A DNA stretch of 64,000 nt from Microbacterium sp. SLBN-154. Lineage in GTDB: Bacteria; Actinomycetota; Actinomycetes; Actinomycetales; Microbacteriaceae. The DNA is taken from NCBI RefSeq assembly GCF_006715565.1, contig NZ_VFNL01000001.1, positions 1,488,001 through 1,552,000 of the forward strand, in the 5' to 3' direction. The notes beneath the pieces were generated by a model, which saw nothing but the letters and a program-made list of their open reading frames with translations, ran no database searches and was not told where the DNA came from. Position 1 is the first letter of the stretch; the number at the start of each line of letters is the position of its first letter. Of the stretch, positions 28,796 to 37,893 are shown piece by piece. Both the position numbers and the translations under genes were made by a program.

Positions 28796-30928
28796 ATGGC
28801 TGAGCGCGTGACGGCCGAGACCACGACGTCCGGAACCGCGCGGACCGCCGCGCGCCCCGCGTCCGAGCGGCGCTTCCGCAGCGACGTGCAGGCGCTGCGC
28901 GCTCTGGCGATCGGCGCCGTTGTGCTGAACCACCTGTGGCCCGGGGCGATCGGCGGCGGTTACGTCGGCGTGGACGTCTTCTTCGTGATATCCGGCTTTC
29001 TGATCACCAGTCACCTGCTCCGCGAGGTGACCGCGACCCGGCGCATCCGACTCGGTGCGTTCTACGCCCGCCGGATCCGGCGGCTCCTCCCCGCCGCACT
29101 TCTCGTCCTCGTCGTGTCGGCAGTACTGGTAGCTGCCTTCCTGCCTTACCCTCAATGGGAGCGGAGCGCCTTCGAAGTGGCAGCGAGTGCGCTGTACGTT
29201 GAGAACTGGTACCTCACCGCGATGGCCACGGACTACTCCGCGCTCAACGACAGCGCCACCGTGGCGCAGCACTACTGGTCGCTGTCGGTGGAGGAGCAGT
29301 TCTACTTCGTCTGGCCCGTCCTCGTCGTGGCTGCGGCGGCATTCGGGGTGCGATTCGTGCGCGGCTCGCGGCACGGGGTCGGCATCATGCTGGTCAGCGT
29401 CGGCATCACCTCGCTGGCAGCGAGCATCATCGTCACCGAGGTGTGGCCGGCTCAGGCCTACTTCGTCACCTACGGCCGGATGTGGGAGTTCGTCGCCGGC
29501 GGTCTCGTGGCACTCCTCGCGGGGAGGTGGCGCATGCCTCGTGCGCTCGCGGGCGCGATCTCCGCCGCTGGACTCGCGATGATCCTGATCGCGATTCTCC
29601 TGTACGGACCCGACACTGCTTTCCCGGGGTGGGCCGCCCTCCTCCCCGTCGCGGGAACCGCGGCGGTCATCGCTGCCGGCACCGGTCATCCGCGGCTCTG
29701 GCATACACCCCTGACGGCGAGCCGCCCCGTGCAGTGGGTGGGCGAGATCTCGTACTCGCTGTACCTGTGGCACTGGCCGCTGATCGTCGTGGCGCCCTTC
29801 GTGATACTCGGGGAGCTCAACGCCCTGGTGCGCCTGGGCATCCTTGCGGTGGCGCTCGTGCTGGCCTGGATCACGAAGGTGCTGGTCGAAGACCCCGGTC
29901 AGCGCTGGCGCTGGTGGACGGGCTCGGTGCGTCGCTCCGTGCTCGCCATGGCCGGAGGCGTCGCAGTCGGGGTGATCGTCTCGGCCGGCCTGCTGCTCGG
30001 TTTCCAGGCGCGTGCAGCGGCTGATGATCCGACGGCTCCGTTGCCCTTCGGGTCATGCGTCGGCCCCGCGGCGCTGGCACCGGAAATCGAATGCGACGAC
30101 CCGTTCGGACCGGCGACGACATCGGTCGTGATGACCCGAGCGAACGAGTACTTCTACACGCCCTCGGAGTGTGAAGAGACCACCCGGGGTCCACTCTCGA
30201 CGACCCAATGTGACTTCTCCGGCGGCGATCCCACGGCGCGGGTCTGGCTGGTCGGCGATTCCCATGCGCAGCAGTGGCAGGGTGCGGTGTTCGATCTTGC
30301 CCGCGAGCGCCGCTGGGACGTCACAGTCAGTTACCGCGGCGGGTGTCCGCCCGCGGATGTCGCGTTTATCGGATTTCGCATCCCGTGGTCTACGGTCGAC
30401 ATCGACCAGTGCCGACAGTGGGCCCGCGACGTATCGGACGAGATCGCGGCTGCGACACCGGACGCGGTCTTCACATCCATGGCTGCGCGCCTGCACCTCG
30501 TGGACGACGGCTCGGGCCGACCTGTGACGGACCAATTCGCGGATGGCCTGCAGCGCGATTGGGAGCGGTGGATCGACGCGGGCGTGCACGTCGTCGCTCT
30601 GGCGGATCCGCCCTTCAACGGCGAGGTGCGCAGTCCGGATTGCGTCGTCCTGAATCGGGACGCGCCGATTGAGTGTGCACGCCTGCGCGTCGATGCGCAG
30701 CCCGCCGATCCGGTGGCAATCGCGGGTGAGCGGATGGACAGCCCATCGCTGGACCTCGTCGACCTGACTGACCGCTTCTGCGACGCGACGCTCTGTTATG
30801 GGGTGATCGGCGGTATCCCGGTCTACTTTGACGCAGATCATCTCAACCTGCAGTACGTGCGGATGCTTGCCCCCGAAATCGCCGCAGTCATCGACGACGC
30901 CCCGTGGGTCGGCGGCGAGGCTCCTTGA
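28796..30928 (+). CDS. Acyltransferase with AT3 and SGNH domains
   Basis: A 710-aa O-acyltransferase with canonical motifs: RFRSDVQALRALAIGAVVLNHLWP, YVGVDVFFVISGFLITSHLL, YARRIRRLLPAALL and HYWSLSVEEQFYFVWPVLV in the membrane domain (about ten helices), then an SGNH domain with WLVGDSHAQQWQG, RGGCPPADV and FDADHLN (D-x-x-H). Same architecture as the neighbouring 26629-28662 protein but clearly distinct in sequence, so they probably modify different sugars or positions. The ATG at 28796 is chosen because it begins just before the conserved domain; GTG at 28772 is an alternative. Neither has a strong ribosome binding site. Confidence 0.87.
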   Translation: MAERVTAETTTSGTARTAARPASERRFRSDVQALRALAIGAVVLNHLWPGAIGGGYVGVDVFFVISGFLITSHLLREVTATRRIRLGAFYARRIRRLLPAALLVLVVSAVLVAAFLPYPQWERSAFEVAASALYVENWYLTAMATDYSALNDSATVAQHYWSLSVEEQFYFVWPVLVVAAAAFGVRFVRGSRHGVGIMLVSVGITSLAASIIVTEVWPAQAYFVTYGRMWEFVAGGLVALLAGRWRMPRALAGAISAAGLAMILIAILLYGPDTAFPGWAALLPVAGTAAVIAAGTGHPRLWHTPLTASRPVQWVGEISYSLYLWHWPLIVVAPFVILGELNALVRLGILAVALVLAWITKVLVEDPGQRWRWWTGSVRRSVLAMAGGVAVGVIVSAGLLLGFQARAAADDPTAPLPFGSCVGPAALAPEIECDDPFGPATTSVVMTRANEYFYTPSECEETTRGPLSTTQCDFSGGDPTARVWLVGDSHAQQWQGAVFDLARERRWDVTVSYRGGCPPADVAFIGFRIPWSTVDIDQCRQWARDVSDEIAAATPDAVFTSMAARLHLVDDGSGRPVTDQFADGLQRDWERWIDAGVHVVALADPPFNGEVRSPDCVVLNRDAPIECARLRVDAQPADPVAIAGERMDSPSLDLVDLTDRFCDATLCYGVIGGIPVYFDADHLNLQYVRMLAPEIAAVIDDAPWVGGEAP

Positions 30929-30959
30929 GGCGCGGCGGAATCCATCCCGGATGCGCCCA

Positions 30960-30965
30960 TAGACT
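30960..30965 (+). promoter_or_regulatory. Putative -10 element of the second ABC exporter (leaderless)
   Basis: TAGACT ends 6 nt before the GTG at 30972, with no ribosome binding site between. The related sequence TAAACT lies in the same position in front of the decayed copy at 28692. Confidence 0.5.
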
Positions 30966-30971
30966 CATTCC

Positions 30972-31781
30972 GTGACCACAGCGACCGTCGGTGCCCCCGG
31001 GTCCCCGCGTCGCTACCTCCACTCGCTGTGGCTGCTCTCGGCGCGCGACCTCAGGGTCCGGTACGCGACCAGCGCTCTCGGATACCTGTGGTCGGTCCTC
31101 GACCCGCTGGTGATGAGCCTCATCTACTGGTTCGTGTTCACGCAGGTCTTCCAGCGAACGGTCGGGCATGAGCCGTACATCGTCTTCCTCATCACCGCGC
31201 TCCTGCCGTGGGTCTGGTTCAACGCGGCCGTGTCGGACTTCACCCGTGCGTTCAATAAAGACGCGCGGCTGGTCCGGTCGACAGCTATCCCGCGCTCGAT
31301 CTGGGTCAACCGCATCGTGCTCAGCAAGGGCGTCGAGTTCCTCTGCTCACTGCCGGTGCTCGTCGGATTCGTGGTCGTCGCAGCGTTCACCAGCGCTACG
31401 CCGGTCGAGATGAACTGGGGCCTTCTCCTCTTCCCCGTCGCCATCCTGCTGCAGACGATGCTCCTCGTCGGACTGGGCCTCATCGTTGCTCCGCTGTGCG
31501 TTCTCTACTCCGACCTCGAGCGCACGACGAAGCTCATCCTCCGCGTGCTCTTCTACGCCTCGCCGATCATCTACTCCGTCTCCGACCTGCCGGGGATCTT
31601 CCCCCAGCTCGCCGCGTTCAACCCGCTGTCGGGCATCTTCACGCTCTACCGGGTCGGTTTCTTCCCCGAGGTGTGGGACACCCTCTCGGTCGTCGTCGGG
31701 GTGACGATGAGCGTCGGCTTCCTCGTCCTGGGGCTCTTCGTGTTCCGCAGCCTCGAGCGCCCCGTGTTGAAGGAGCTGTGA
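30972..31781 (+). CDS. Polysaccharide ABC exporter, permease (Wzm-type)
   Basis: A 269-aa ABC-2 permease with the group signature HSLWLLSARDLRVRYATSALGYLWSVLDPLVMSLIYWFVF, six predicted helices and the loop RSTAIPRSIWVNRIVLSKGVEF. The final helices include FLVLGLFVFRSLERPVLKEL. It overlaps its ATPase gene by one base. Compared with the first permease (7147-8013) it is shorter and of a different subgroup, so it probably exports another polymer. Confidence 0.93.
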   Translation: MTTATVGAPGSPRRYLHSLWLLSARDLRVRYATSALGYLWSVLDPLVMSLIYWFVFTQVFQRTVGHEPYIVFLITALLPWVWFNAAVSDFTRAFNKDARLVRSTAIPRSIWVNRIVLSKGVEFLCSLPVLVGFVVVAAFTSATPVEMNWGLLLFPVAILLQTMLLVGLGLIVAPLCVLYSDLERTTKLILRVLFYASPIIYSVSDLPGIFPQLAAFNPLSGIFTLYRVGFFPEVWDTLSVVVGVTMSVGFLVLGLFVFRSLERPVLKEL

Positions 31782-32518
31782 TGACGCACGCGATCGAGGT
31801 GGACGATCTCGGGGTCCGGTTCCGTCGGAACCGCCGTGGGCGGCGCAGCTTCAAGGACTTGTTCGCAGATTCCCATCGGCGCTCGCGGCCCGGCGAATTC
31901 TGGGCGCTGCGGGACGTCAGCTTCACCGTCGCGCCCGGAGAGTCGATCGGTGTGGTGGGCCGAAACGGACAGGGCAAGTCCACGCTCCTCAAGCTCGTCG
32001 CAGGCGTCCTTCTTCCCGACGAGGGGTCGGTGCGGGTGAACGGGGGAGTCGCTCCGCTGATCGAGATCACGGGCGGTTTCGTCGGTGACCTGACGGTTCG
32101 CGAGAACGTGCGCCTGACCTCTGGACTGCACGGGATGCCGCGGGCCGAGGTCTCGCGCCGCTTCGACGGCATCATCGACTTCGCCGAGCTCGACGACTTC
32201 GTCGACACCCCCTACAAGCACCTGAGCAACGGGATGAAGGTGCGCTTGGCCTTCAGCGTGGTCTCGCAGCTGGAGGAACCGATCCTGCTCGTCGACGAGG
32301 TGCTCGCGGTCGGCGACAGGGCGTTCCGGGAGAAGTGCTACACGCGGATCGACGAGCTCCTGGCCGACGGTCGGACGCTGTTCTTCGTCTCGCACAGCGA
32401 ACGCGATCTTCGGCGTTTCTGTGAGCGGGGGCTCTATCTCGACAAAGGGCGGCTGTCGATGGATGCGTCGATCCACGAGGTGCTCGACCGGTACAACGCC
32501 GACTACAACGGTGGGTGA
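31781..32518 (+). CDS. Polysaccharide ABC exporter, ATP-binding protein (Wzt-type)
   Basis: A 245-aa ATPase. Walker A GVVGRNGQGKSTLLKL, signature KHLSNGMKVRLAFS, Walker B EPILLVDEVLAVGDRAFREKC and the switch SHSERDLRRFCERGLYL. Like the first exporter ATPase it has no C-terminal carbohydrate-recognition domain. The ATG sits at the permease stop (GTGATG) with GGAGCTG upstream as ribosome binding site. It converges with a GT2 gene; the gap between them contains three 25-bp tandem repeats. Confidence 0.93.
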   Translation: MTHAIEVDDLGVRFRRNRRGRRSFKDLFADSHRRSRPGEFWALRDVSFTVAPGESIGVVGRNGQGKSTLLKLVAGVLLPDEGSVRVNGGVAPLIEITGGFVGDLTVRENVRLTSGLHGMPRAEVSRRFDGIIDFAELDDFVDTPYKHLSNGMKVRLAFSVVSQLEEPILLVDEVLAVGDRAFREKCYTRIDELLADGRTLFFVSHSERDLRRFCERGLYLDKGRLSMDASIHEVLDRYNADYNGG

Positions 32519-32531
32519 CGCGTTTCGACTC

Positions 32532-32603
32532 GCTGCGCTCGCTCAACGACCGGGGTGCTGCGCTCGCTCAACGACCGGCGCGCTGCGCTCGGTCAGCGAC
32601 CGG
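32532..32603 (+). repeat. Three 25-bp-period tandem repeats between convergent genes
   Basis: Units at 32532-32553, 32557-32578 and 32582-32603 share the core GCTGCGCTCGCTCAACGACC; the third has two changes. The array follows the second Wzt gene and runs into the end of the GT2 gene (stop at 32593). The core looks like the dispersed intergenic repeats, rich in CGCTCAACGAC, found after genes in several actinobacteria; this is from general recollection, not a search. Confidence 0.8.
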
Positions 32604-33597
32604 GGGCGGCGGGTGCGGACAGCGGCGGCATCGGCGACCACGAGCGGTCGTTCGCGATCTTCCGACCGTCGCGGAGCCCGCGGAACAGGTGCGAGGTGCC
32701 GCGCACCGTCCGCTCCACGAAGAGCAGCCGGATCAGCTCCTTGCCGAACGTGAGCGCCGTGCCGAGCCCGAAGAGCGTCGGGTTGTACACGCCGAGGGAG
32801 CGGTAGTAGCGCTTGATGTGGGCCCGGTTGCGCATGATGTAGTACCGGTAGGCGTTGCTCGAGGCGTTCATGTGGCGGATGCCCATGTCCCACTGCTTGA
32901 TCTCGCGCGTCCGCCGCAGGACGAACTCGTCGACGATCACCGAGGTGGTCTTCCGCGATGCCAGCCACCCGTAGACCTGGTCGTCCCAGTAGATGAAGAA
33001 GCGGGGGTCGGGAAGGCCGATCTCGGTGACGATGTCGCGGTGGATGAACATCCCCTCGAAGCATCCCGAGTTCATCTCCTTGAATCCGGAAGCGTCGAAG
33101 CTCGCGGGAGCGAAGGGGATCGGGATGCCGAGCGGCTCGGCGATCCGGTACTGCCAATAGAACTCGCTGCCGTCGTAGTCGTATCGGCGGCCCTGGATGC
33201 TCTTGAATCGCGGCGCCCATCTGCCCATCTTCGCCAGGCCGTCGGGGATGACCTCGACGTCGTCGTCCATCAGCCAGATCCAGGTCGAGCCGAGGTCGTA
33301 GGCGACCCGCATCCCCTCGCTGAAGCCGCCGGATCCGCCGGTGTTGGTGTCCATTCGGCGGTACACGAGCTGGGTGCCGAGGCGCTCGCGGAACGATTCG
33401 ACGACGTCGCCGGTGTCATCGGTCGATGCGTTGTCGACGATCACGACGTGGCCGGGCTTCGGGTCCATCCGCTCGATGCTCCCGAGGAGCCGGGAGAGGA
33501 GCCCGGACCGGTTGAAGGTCACGATGGCGATCGTCGCCGTCGCCGGGGAGAACTCTTCGGTCACGGTCTGTTCCGGGCGTGCGTCGGCGAGTGTCAT
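32593..33597 (-). CDS. GT2 family glycosyltransferase, galactofuranosyl/rhamnosyltransferase-like
   Basis: A 334-aa GT-A enzyme: TIAIVTFNRSGLLSRLLGSI, HVVIVDNASTDDTGDVVESF, NTGGSGGFSEGMRVAYDLG, metal motif WLMDDDVEVIPDG, and FFIYWDDQVYGWLA. The GGSGGF and WDDQ features match the GlfT/rhamnosyl group, like the protein encoded at 8101-9009. The C-terminus extends by about 60 residues and ends in a proline-rich tail whose coding sequence runs into the tandem-repeat array. It is followed on the same strand, upstream in the genome map, by the two O-antigen-ligase-like genes. Confidence 0.85.
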   Translation of the reverse strand: MTLADARPEQTVTEEFSPATATIAIVTFNRSGLLSRLLGSIERMDPKPGHVVIVDNASTDDTGDVVESFRERLGTQLVYRRMDTNTGGSGGFSEGMRVAYDLGSTWIWLMDDDVEVIPDGLAKMGRWAPRFKSIQGRRYDYDGSEFYWQYRIAEPLGIPIPFAPASFDASGFKEMNSGCFEGMFIHRDIVTEIGLPDPRFFIYWDDQVYGWLASRKTTSVIVDEFVLRRTREIKQWDMGIRHMNASSNAYRYYIMRNRAHIKRYYRSLGVYNPTLFGLGTALTFGKELIRLLFVERTVRGTSHLFRGLRDGRKIANDRSWSPMPPLSAPAAPGR

Positions 33598-33647
33598 GGC
33601 GCGAGGATTCTAACAGCGGCGCATCCGAACACAGGGTGAACGCCCCG

Positions 33648-34973
33648 CTACCGCGGCACGTCGAAGATCGGCAGCGCCGGGCCGACGTCGTCGGGGGTGC
33701 CCAGACGTTCGCGCCACGAGCGGGAATGTCCGGCGCGCACGGCGCACAGGACGAGCATGAGCCATCCGATCCCGAAGAGGGTGAAGCTCTCGAACAGCGA
33801 GTCGATCAGCAGCGCCACGAGGATCAAGGGCGTCCACGCGTAGATCACCGACCGGCGCTCGCTGGCGTCGAGCCACGCGCGCACGAGGGCGGTGGTGCAG
33901 AACGCGAGGAACAGCAGAAGTCCGACCCACCCGATCTGCAGCAGCACGTCGAGGTAGGCGTTGAGCCCCGTGGCGTGGTTCGTGCGCGTCAGGGCGTTGA
34001 GCGCGTTGAAGGGCCACTCGTCGACATCCCACGGCCCGTACCAGCCCTGCCCCTGGACGGGACGGAAGCGCATCAGGTCGACCATCCGGTTCCACAGTTC
34101 GACCCGGATGGAGAAATCCGTACCGGCGCCGAGAAACGTGACGATCGGCTGCCGGGCGACGTACCCGACGCCGATGCCGATGACGACGAGGGCGCCGAGC
34201 GCCCCCTGCACCGCCCCGCGGCGGGCGGGGGCGGTGTGGCGCACGAGTGCGAGCGCGGCGGTGGCAAGCCCCACCCCGACGGCCAGGACGAGCACGGTGG
34301 GGGAGTCGCTGAGCGCCGCCAGGGACCCCGCAAGGATGACGGAGTACAGCGACGTGCCGGGCCTGACCGACTGCGTGCGGTACTCGATGAGGAAGGTGAT
34401 GAGGGCGAGTACCGCGACGAATCCGAGTACGTTGCGGGTGCCGAAGATGCCCTGGATAGGCCCGAGCTGGGCGATGTTTCCCTGGACGCCGAGGAAGCGG
34501 AACGGGGTGTCCAGAAGGATGCCGCTGAGGATCTCCACTCCGAGTGACACCGTCAGCAGCACACGGAGCACGTCGCCGAGAGCCCGGGCGGTCTGCAGGG
34601 TGTCGCGGACATGGCCCAGCGTGACGGCGAGGAACGCGATGGCGACGAAGGACAGCCACCCCCAGAACGATCCCGCCGGGTCGGAGCTCCAGAAGATGCT
34701 GACGAAGGCCCAGCCCGCGAGGAGCACGAGGGTGGTCGGAACGAGCCGGAGGAGGGAGATCTCCCCGCGGCGGACGAAGAGCATCGCGCCGCCGAGGAGG
34801 CAGAGAACGGTGAGGATCGTGACGTACGTCACGCGCCCGGTCATCCGCTCGATCAGGAACCCCGAGAACACCGCGCCGAGGACACAGAGGGAATAGGCCC
34901 GGGCGAACGCCGCCGAGTCGAGGAGATGCGACGCCCACCCGCGGTGCGGCGCGCCCGCCTCCGCTGCGGTCAC
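33648..34973 (-). CDS. O-antigen ligase/polymerase-like membrane protein
   Basis: A 441-aa protein with about eleven predicted helices and a large periplasmic-type loop containing FSIRVELWNRMVDLMRFRPVQGQGWYGPWD, then NHATGLNAYLDVLLQIGWVGLLLFL. The R-x-x-LW and G-x-G-x-x and H residues in this loop are the marks of the Wzy/WaaL superfamily. Its function would be polymerisation of, or transfer of, lipid-linked oligosaccharides outside the membrane. The GTG start overlaps the stop of the neighbouring homologue (34970-36514) by 4 bp, so the two are made together. Confidence 0.82.
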   Translation of the reverse strand: MTAAEAGAPHRGWASHLLDSAAFARAYSLCVLGAVFSGFLIERMTGRVTYVTILTVLCLLGGAMLFVRRGEISLLRLVPTTLVLLAGWAFVSIFWSSDPAGSFWGWLSFVAIAFLAVTLGHVRDTLQTARALGDVLRVLLTVSLGVEILSGILLDTPFRFLGVQGNIAQLGPIQGIFGTRNVLGFVAVLALITFLIEYRTQSVRPGTSLYSVILAGSLAALSDSPTVLVLAVGVGLATAALALVRHTAPARRGAVQGALGALVVIGIGVGYVARQPIVTFLGAGTDFSIRVELWNRMVDLMRFRPVQGQGWYGPWDVDEWPFNALNALTRTNHATGLNAYLDVLLQIGWVGLLLFLAFCTTALVRAWLDASERRSVIYAWTPLILVALLIDSLFESFTLFGIGWLMLVLCAVRAGHSRSWRERLGTPDDVGPALPIFDVPR

Positions 34974-36514
34974 GGTGCCGGCTTCGCGTCGGTGCCCGGT
35001 GCGGCGGTGCCGGGTGCACGCCTGCTCGCCGCGGAGTCGGTCACCGCATCGGTGGCCGGCGCGCCGGCGGGCGCCGCGACCCGCCCGCGGGGGCGGGGGT
35101 TGTCGGTGCGGAGGGTGTCGAGCATCAACTCACCGCGTTCGATGGCGAGCGAACGCTCTGTCGGGCCCACCCCGACGTGCGGGGTCTGCTTGATCTTTCC
35201 GCCGAGCATCACCAGGAACATCCAGCCCCACATGAGCAGCGGTGTGGACTCGGCGACCCCCTGCACGAGGAGGATCGCCCCTACGAGGGTCGGAAGGAGC
35301 GTGAGGGGGGAGTAGGGCCGGTCTGCGCGCAGGTCCCAACGCGGGCGGTCGACGGCGAAGAACCACGCCCGCCAGATGAAGGCCAGCAGCGCCGCGGCGA
35401 AGATGACCACGCCGATGATGCCGAGCTGAAGGTACACGTCGAGCCACATGTTGTGCGCCTGCATCACGGTCTCGCCGTGATCGACGATCCACCGGTCGAA
35501 CAGCGGCTCCGACGGCAGCCAGGGGGTGGCGAAACCCCACCCGACGAGGGGACGCTCGTTCGCCCTCTCGAGCACCGCCTGCCAGATTCCCTGGCGGCCG
35601 GTGAGGTCGCTCTCGCGTCCGACGGCGCGGAACAGCGCATCGCGGAAGACCCACAGCGACACCGCGCCGCCGATCGCGATGACGGCGTAGGCGATGTACC
35701 AGCGTGTGCGCTCGCCGGGCCGGCGGGTGCGACGCATGAGCAGCACCGTGATGAGCACGATGAGGGCCAGCGCACCGGCGAGGAACGCCGTGGCCGACGC
35801 GGCCCGCACGTAGAGGAACGCGGCCAGCGCGATCCAGCCGATGAGCAGCACCCGACGCGGGGCGCGGGCGGCGAAGCGGATCGCGAAGACGATGATGCCG
35901 AGGAGGGCCACGGGGCCGAGGAGGTTGGCGTTGCCCATGAGGCCCTGGAGGCGTCCGCCGTCGAAGAGGTTGTCGCGCGACCAGTAGACGATGGGGTCGT
36001 AGTCGACATTCGGGTCGGGGAGGACGAAGCCGGGAAGAAGGGGTCCCTGCACGAAGAGCGACACCGCGAGTTCGAACAGCAGCGACAGCCCGAGCACCCA
36101 CTTCAGCGCCGAGGCCACGGCGCGGACGATCTCGCGCCAGGTCAGCATCGCCCCCACGAACAGGCCCTGCAGGGTGGTGAGCGCAAGCAGGAGCCAGGTG
36201 AGGACGGTCGCGCCGATCCACGCCGACCACGCCACCGACAGTGCCGCCCAGGCGACGTACGCCACGGCGAACCACGGCAGTCGCCGCCACTGGAACGGCG
36301 GGCGGATGGCGAGCCACGCCGTGAGGGACAGCACGCCGGCCGAGATCATCAGCACTCCGGCGCCGGCATCGCCGAGCACGTGGACCCAGCCGACACCGGC
36401 GAGCATCGAGGCGAGGACGAAGATGCACCATGCGCGCAGGAGCAGGTGCCCTGTCTTCTCGCGCACGGGCGGGCCGGGGCGTGCCGCGACCGGATGCTTC
36501 GTGTGGACGGCCAT
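34970..36514 (-). CDS. O-antigen ligase/polymerase-like membrane protein
   Basis: A 514-aa protein with about eleven helices, the loop LTGRQGIWQAVLERANERPLVGWGFATPWLP, and AHNMWLDVYLQLGIIGVVIFAAALLAF. RQGIW, GWG and H are the Wzy/WaaL superfamily signs. A hydrophilic 70-residue tail rich in Ala/Pro follows the last helix. It is the first gene of the operon with 33648-34973. The promoter region is shared with the divergent manA gene: only 43 bp separate the start codons. Confidence 0.82.
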   Translation of the reverse strand: MAVHTKHPVAARPGPPVREKTGHLLLRAWCIFVLASMLAGVGWVHVLGDAGAGVLMISAGVLSLTAWLAIRPPFQWRRLPWFAVAYVAWAALSVAWSAWIGATVLTWLLLALTTLQGLFVGAMLTWREIVRAVASALKWVLGLSLLFELAVSLFVQGPLLPGFVLPDPNVDYDPIVYWSRDNLFDGGRLQGLMGNANLLGPVALLGIIVFAIRFAARAPRRVLLIGWIALAAFLYVRAASATAFLAGALALIVLITVLLMRRTRRPGERTRWYIAYAVIAIGGAVSLWVFRDALFRAVGRESDLTGRQGIWQAVLERANERPLVGWGFATPWLPSEPLFDRWIVDHGETVMQAHNMWLDVYLQLGIIGVVIFAAALLAFIWRAWFFAVDRPRWDLRADRPYSPLTLLPTLVGAILLVQGVAESTPLLMWGWMFLVMLGGKIKQTPHVGVGPTERSLAIERGELMLDTLRTDNPRPRGRVAAPAGAPATDAVTDSAASRRAPGTAAPGTDAKPAP

Positions 36515-36545
36515 GGTGCATTCAGGCTACCGGCGGCGGGCCTCC

Positions 36546-36551
36546 TAGGCT
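36546..36551 (+). promoter_or_regulatory. Putative -10 element of manA (leaderless)
   Basis: TAGGCT ends 6 nt before the ATG at 36558, with no ribosome binding site in the gap. Confidence 0.5.
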
Positions 36552-36557
36552 GGACCC

Positions 36558-37712
36558 ATGCTGGTGCCGATCGCGAACGATCCCCGTGACTACGCCTGGG
36601 GATCGACCACCCTCCTGGCCGAGCTCGAAGGACGCGAGCCCTCGGGCCGCCCCGAGGCGGAGGTGTGGTTCGGCGACCACCCGGGCTCTCCGGCACGGGT
36701 CGTCGGGGGGCGGTCGTTGGATGAGTGGCTGGCCGAGGAGGGCCGCGCGGCCGGAGCCCCGGCGAGGCTTCCGTACCTGCTGAAGCTCCTCGCTGCGGCA
36801 TCCGCCCTCTCGATCCAGGCGCATCCGACGATCGCGCAGGCACAGGAGGGGTTCGCGCGTGAAGATGAGGCGGGCATCCCGGTGGATGCCGCGCACCGCA
36901 CCTACCGCGACCTGAACCACAAACCCGAGCTCATCGTCGCCGTCTCCGACGAGTTCGTCGCGATGGCAGGGCTCCGCGACGTCGCCGCGACCCGGCGGCT
37001 GCTGACGGCGCTGGGCGACGCCGCCGTTCCGCTGCAGGCCGCGCTCGCGGCATCCGATCCGTCGGAGGGTCTGCGCGAGGCGCTGACATGGGCGCTCTCC
37101 GGGGCGACCTCCGATGATCTCGACGCCCTGCTCGGGGCCGTGAAGGAGGCGCACTCGGAGGAGTTCGCCGCAGAGCTGGACAACGCCCGGCAGCTGATCG
37201 CCGATCACCCCGGTGATCCGGGCATCGTGGTGGCCCTGCTGATGAACCTCGTCACCCTTCGTCGGGGAGAGGGGCTGTTCGTCGATGCGGGCGTGCTGCA
37301 CGCCTACGTGCGAGGCCTCGGCGTCGAGATCATGGCCGCGAGTGACAACGTGCTGCGCGGCGGCTTGACGCCCAAGCACATCGACGTCGACGAACTGCTC
37401 TCGATCGTCGACACCGCACCGGGCCCTGCCCGCGTGGTGCGGCCCCGCCCCGACGGCGAAGGGATCGGCCGCTACGACGTGCCGGTCGCCGACTTCGCGC
37501 TGAGCACGGCTGAGGTGCGGGGGAACGCCGTGGAGGTGCCGGTGTCGGGCACGGCGCTCGTTGTGGCCACCGAGGGCGACGTGACGGTTGCCGGCGGCAG
37601 CGGCGATGCGGTGCCTCTCCGGCCGGGTCGTGCGCTCCTCGTCGCCCCCGACGAGCGCGCCGTCGTGCTCCACGGCACCGGTCGTGTCTTCCTCGCGGAA
37701 CCCGGCAGGTGA
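36558..37712 (+). CDS. manA: Mannose-6-phosphate isomerase, class I
   Basis: Links fructose-6-phosphate to mannose-6-phosphate and so supplies mannosyl donors. The 384-aa protein has the N-terminal PIANDPRDYAWGSTTLLAEL, zinc-ligand motif LSIQAHPTIAQAQEGF, the KPELIVAV strand with the zinc-binding E, GVLHAYVRGLGVEIMAASDNVLRGGLTPKHIDV and a C-terminal cupin half. Length and motifs are standard for type I enzymes. A whiB gene follows 181 bp downstream, as in other actinobacteria. Confidence 0.95.
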   Translation: MLVPIANDPRDYAWGSTTLLAELEGREPSGRPEAEVWFGDHPGSPARVVGGRSLDEWLAEEGRAAGAPARLPYLLKLLAAASALSIQAHPTIAQAQEGFAREDEAGIPVDAAHRTYRDLNHKPELIVAVSDEFVAMAGLRDVAATRRLLTALGDAAVPLQAALAASDPSEGLREALTWALSGATSDDLDALLGAVKEAHSEEFAAELDNARQLIADHPGDPGIVVALLMNLVTLRRGEGLFVDAGVLHAYVRGLGVEIMAASDNVLRGGLTPKHIDVDELLSIVDTAPGPARVVRPRPDGEGIGRYDVPVADFALSTAEVRGNAVEVPVSGTALVVATEGDVTVAGGSGDAVPLRPGRALLVAPDERAVVLHGTGRVFLAEPGR

Positions 37713-37834
37713 GACTTCTCTCATCTTCACCGGAATCATCAGGGGCGTGATGGAACCGCGACACGCCGACGGCGCGTCGTGAAGATTCACCCGCCGGTTG
37801 AGGGTTTACGATCTGCGACTTGACCACGGCGAAC

Positions 37835-37851
37835 TACACGGGTGTAATTAC
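37835..37851 (+). promoter_or_regulatory. Overlapping palindromes upstream of whiB
   Basis: TACAC-GG-GTGTA (37835-37846) is a perfect inverted repeat, and it overlaps a second perfect palindrome, GTAATTAC (37844-37851). Both lie 43-59 bp upstream of the whiB start in an AT-richer patch. They could be a regulator-binding site; no assignment to a known regulator is made. Confidence 0.4.
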
Positions 37852-37893
37852 TCGTACACGCAGCAGGGCGTGGGTGACAGGTGGGAGAACGAG

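Noticed and set aside
28692..28811. Functional 39-codon leader peptide
   Set aside because: The frame aligns to the start of a permease gene and then diverges, which is better explained by decay than by a selected peptide. Not excluded.
35177..36589. 470-codon plus-strand frame over the O-antigen-ligase-like gene
   Set aside because: Composition is dominated by Glu, Gly, Arg and His with no domain. The minus-strand frame has membrane helices and family motifs.
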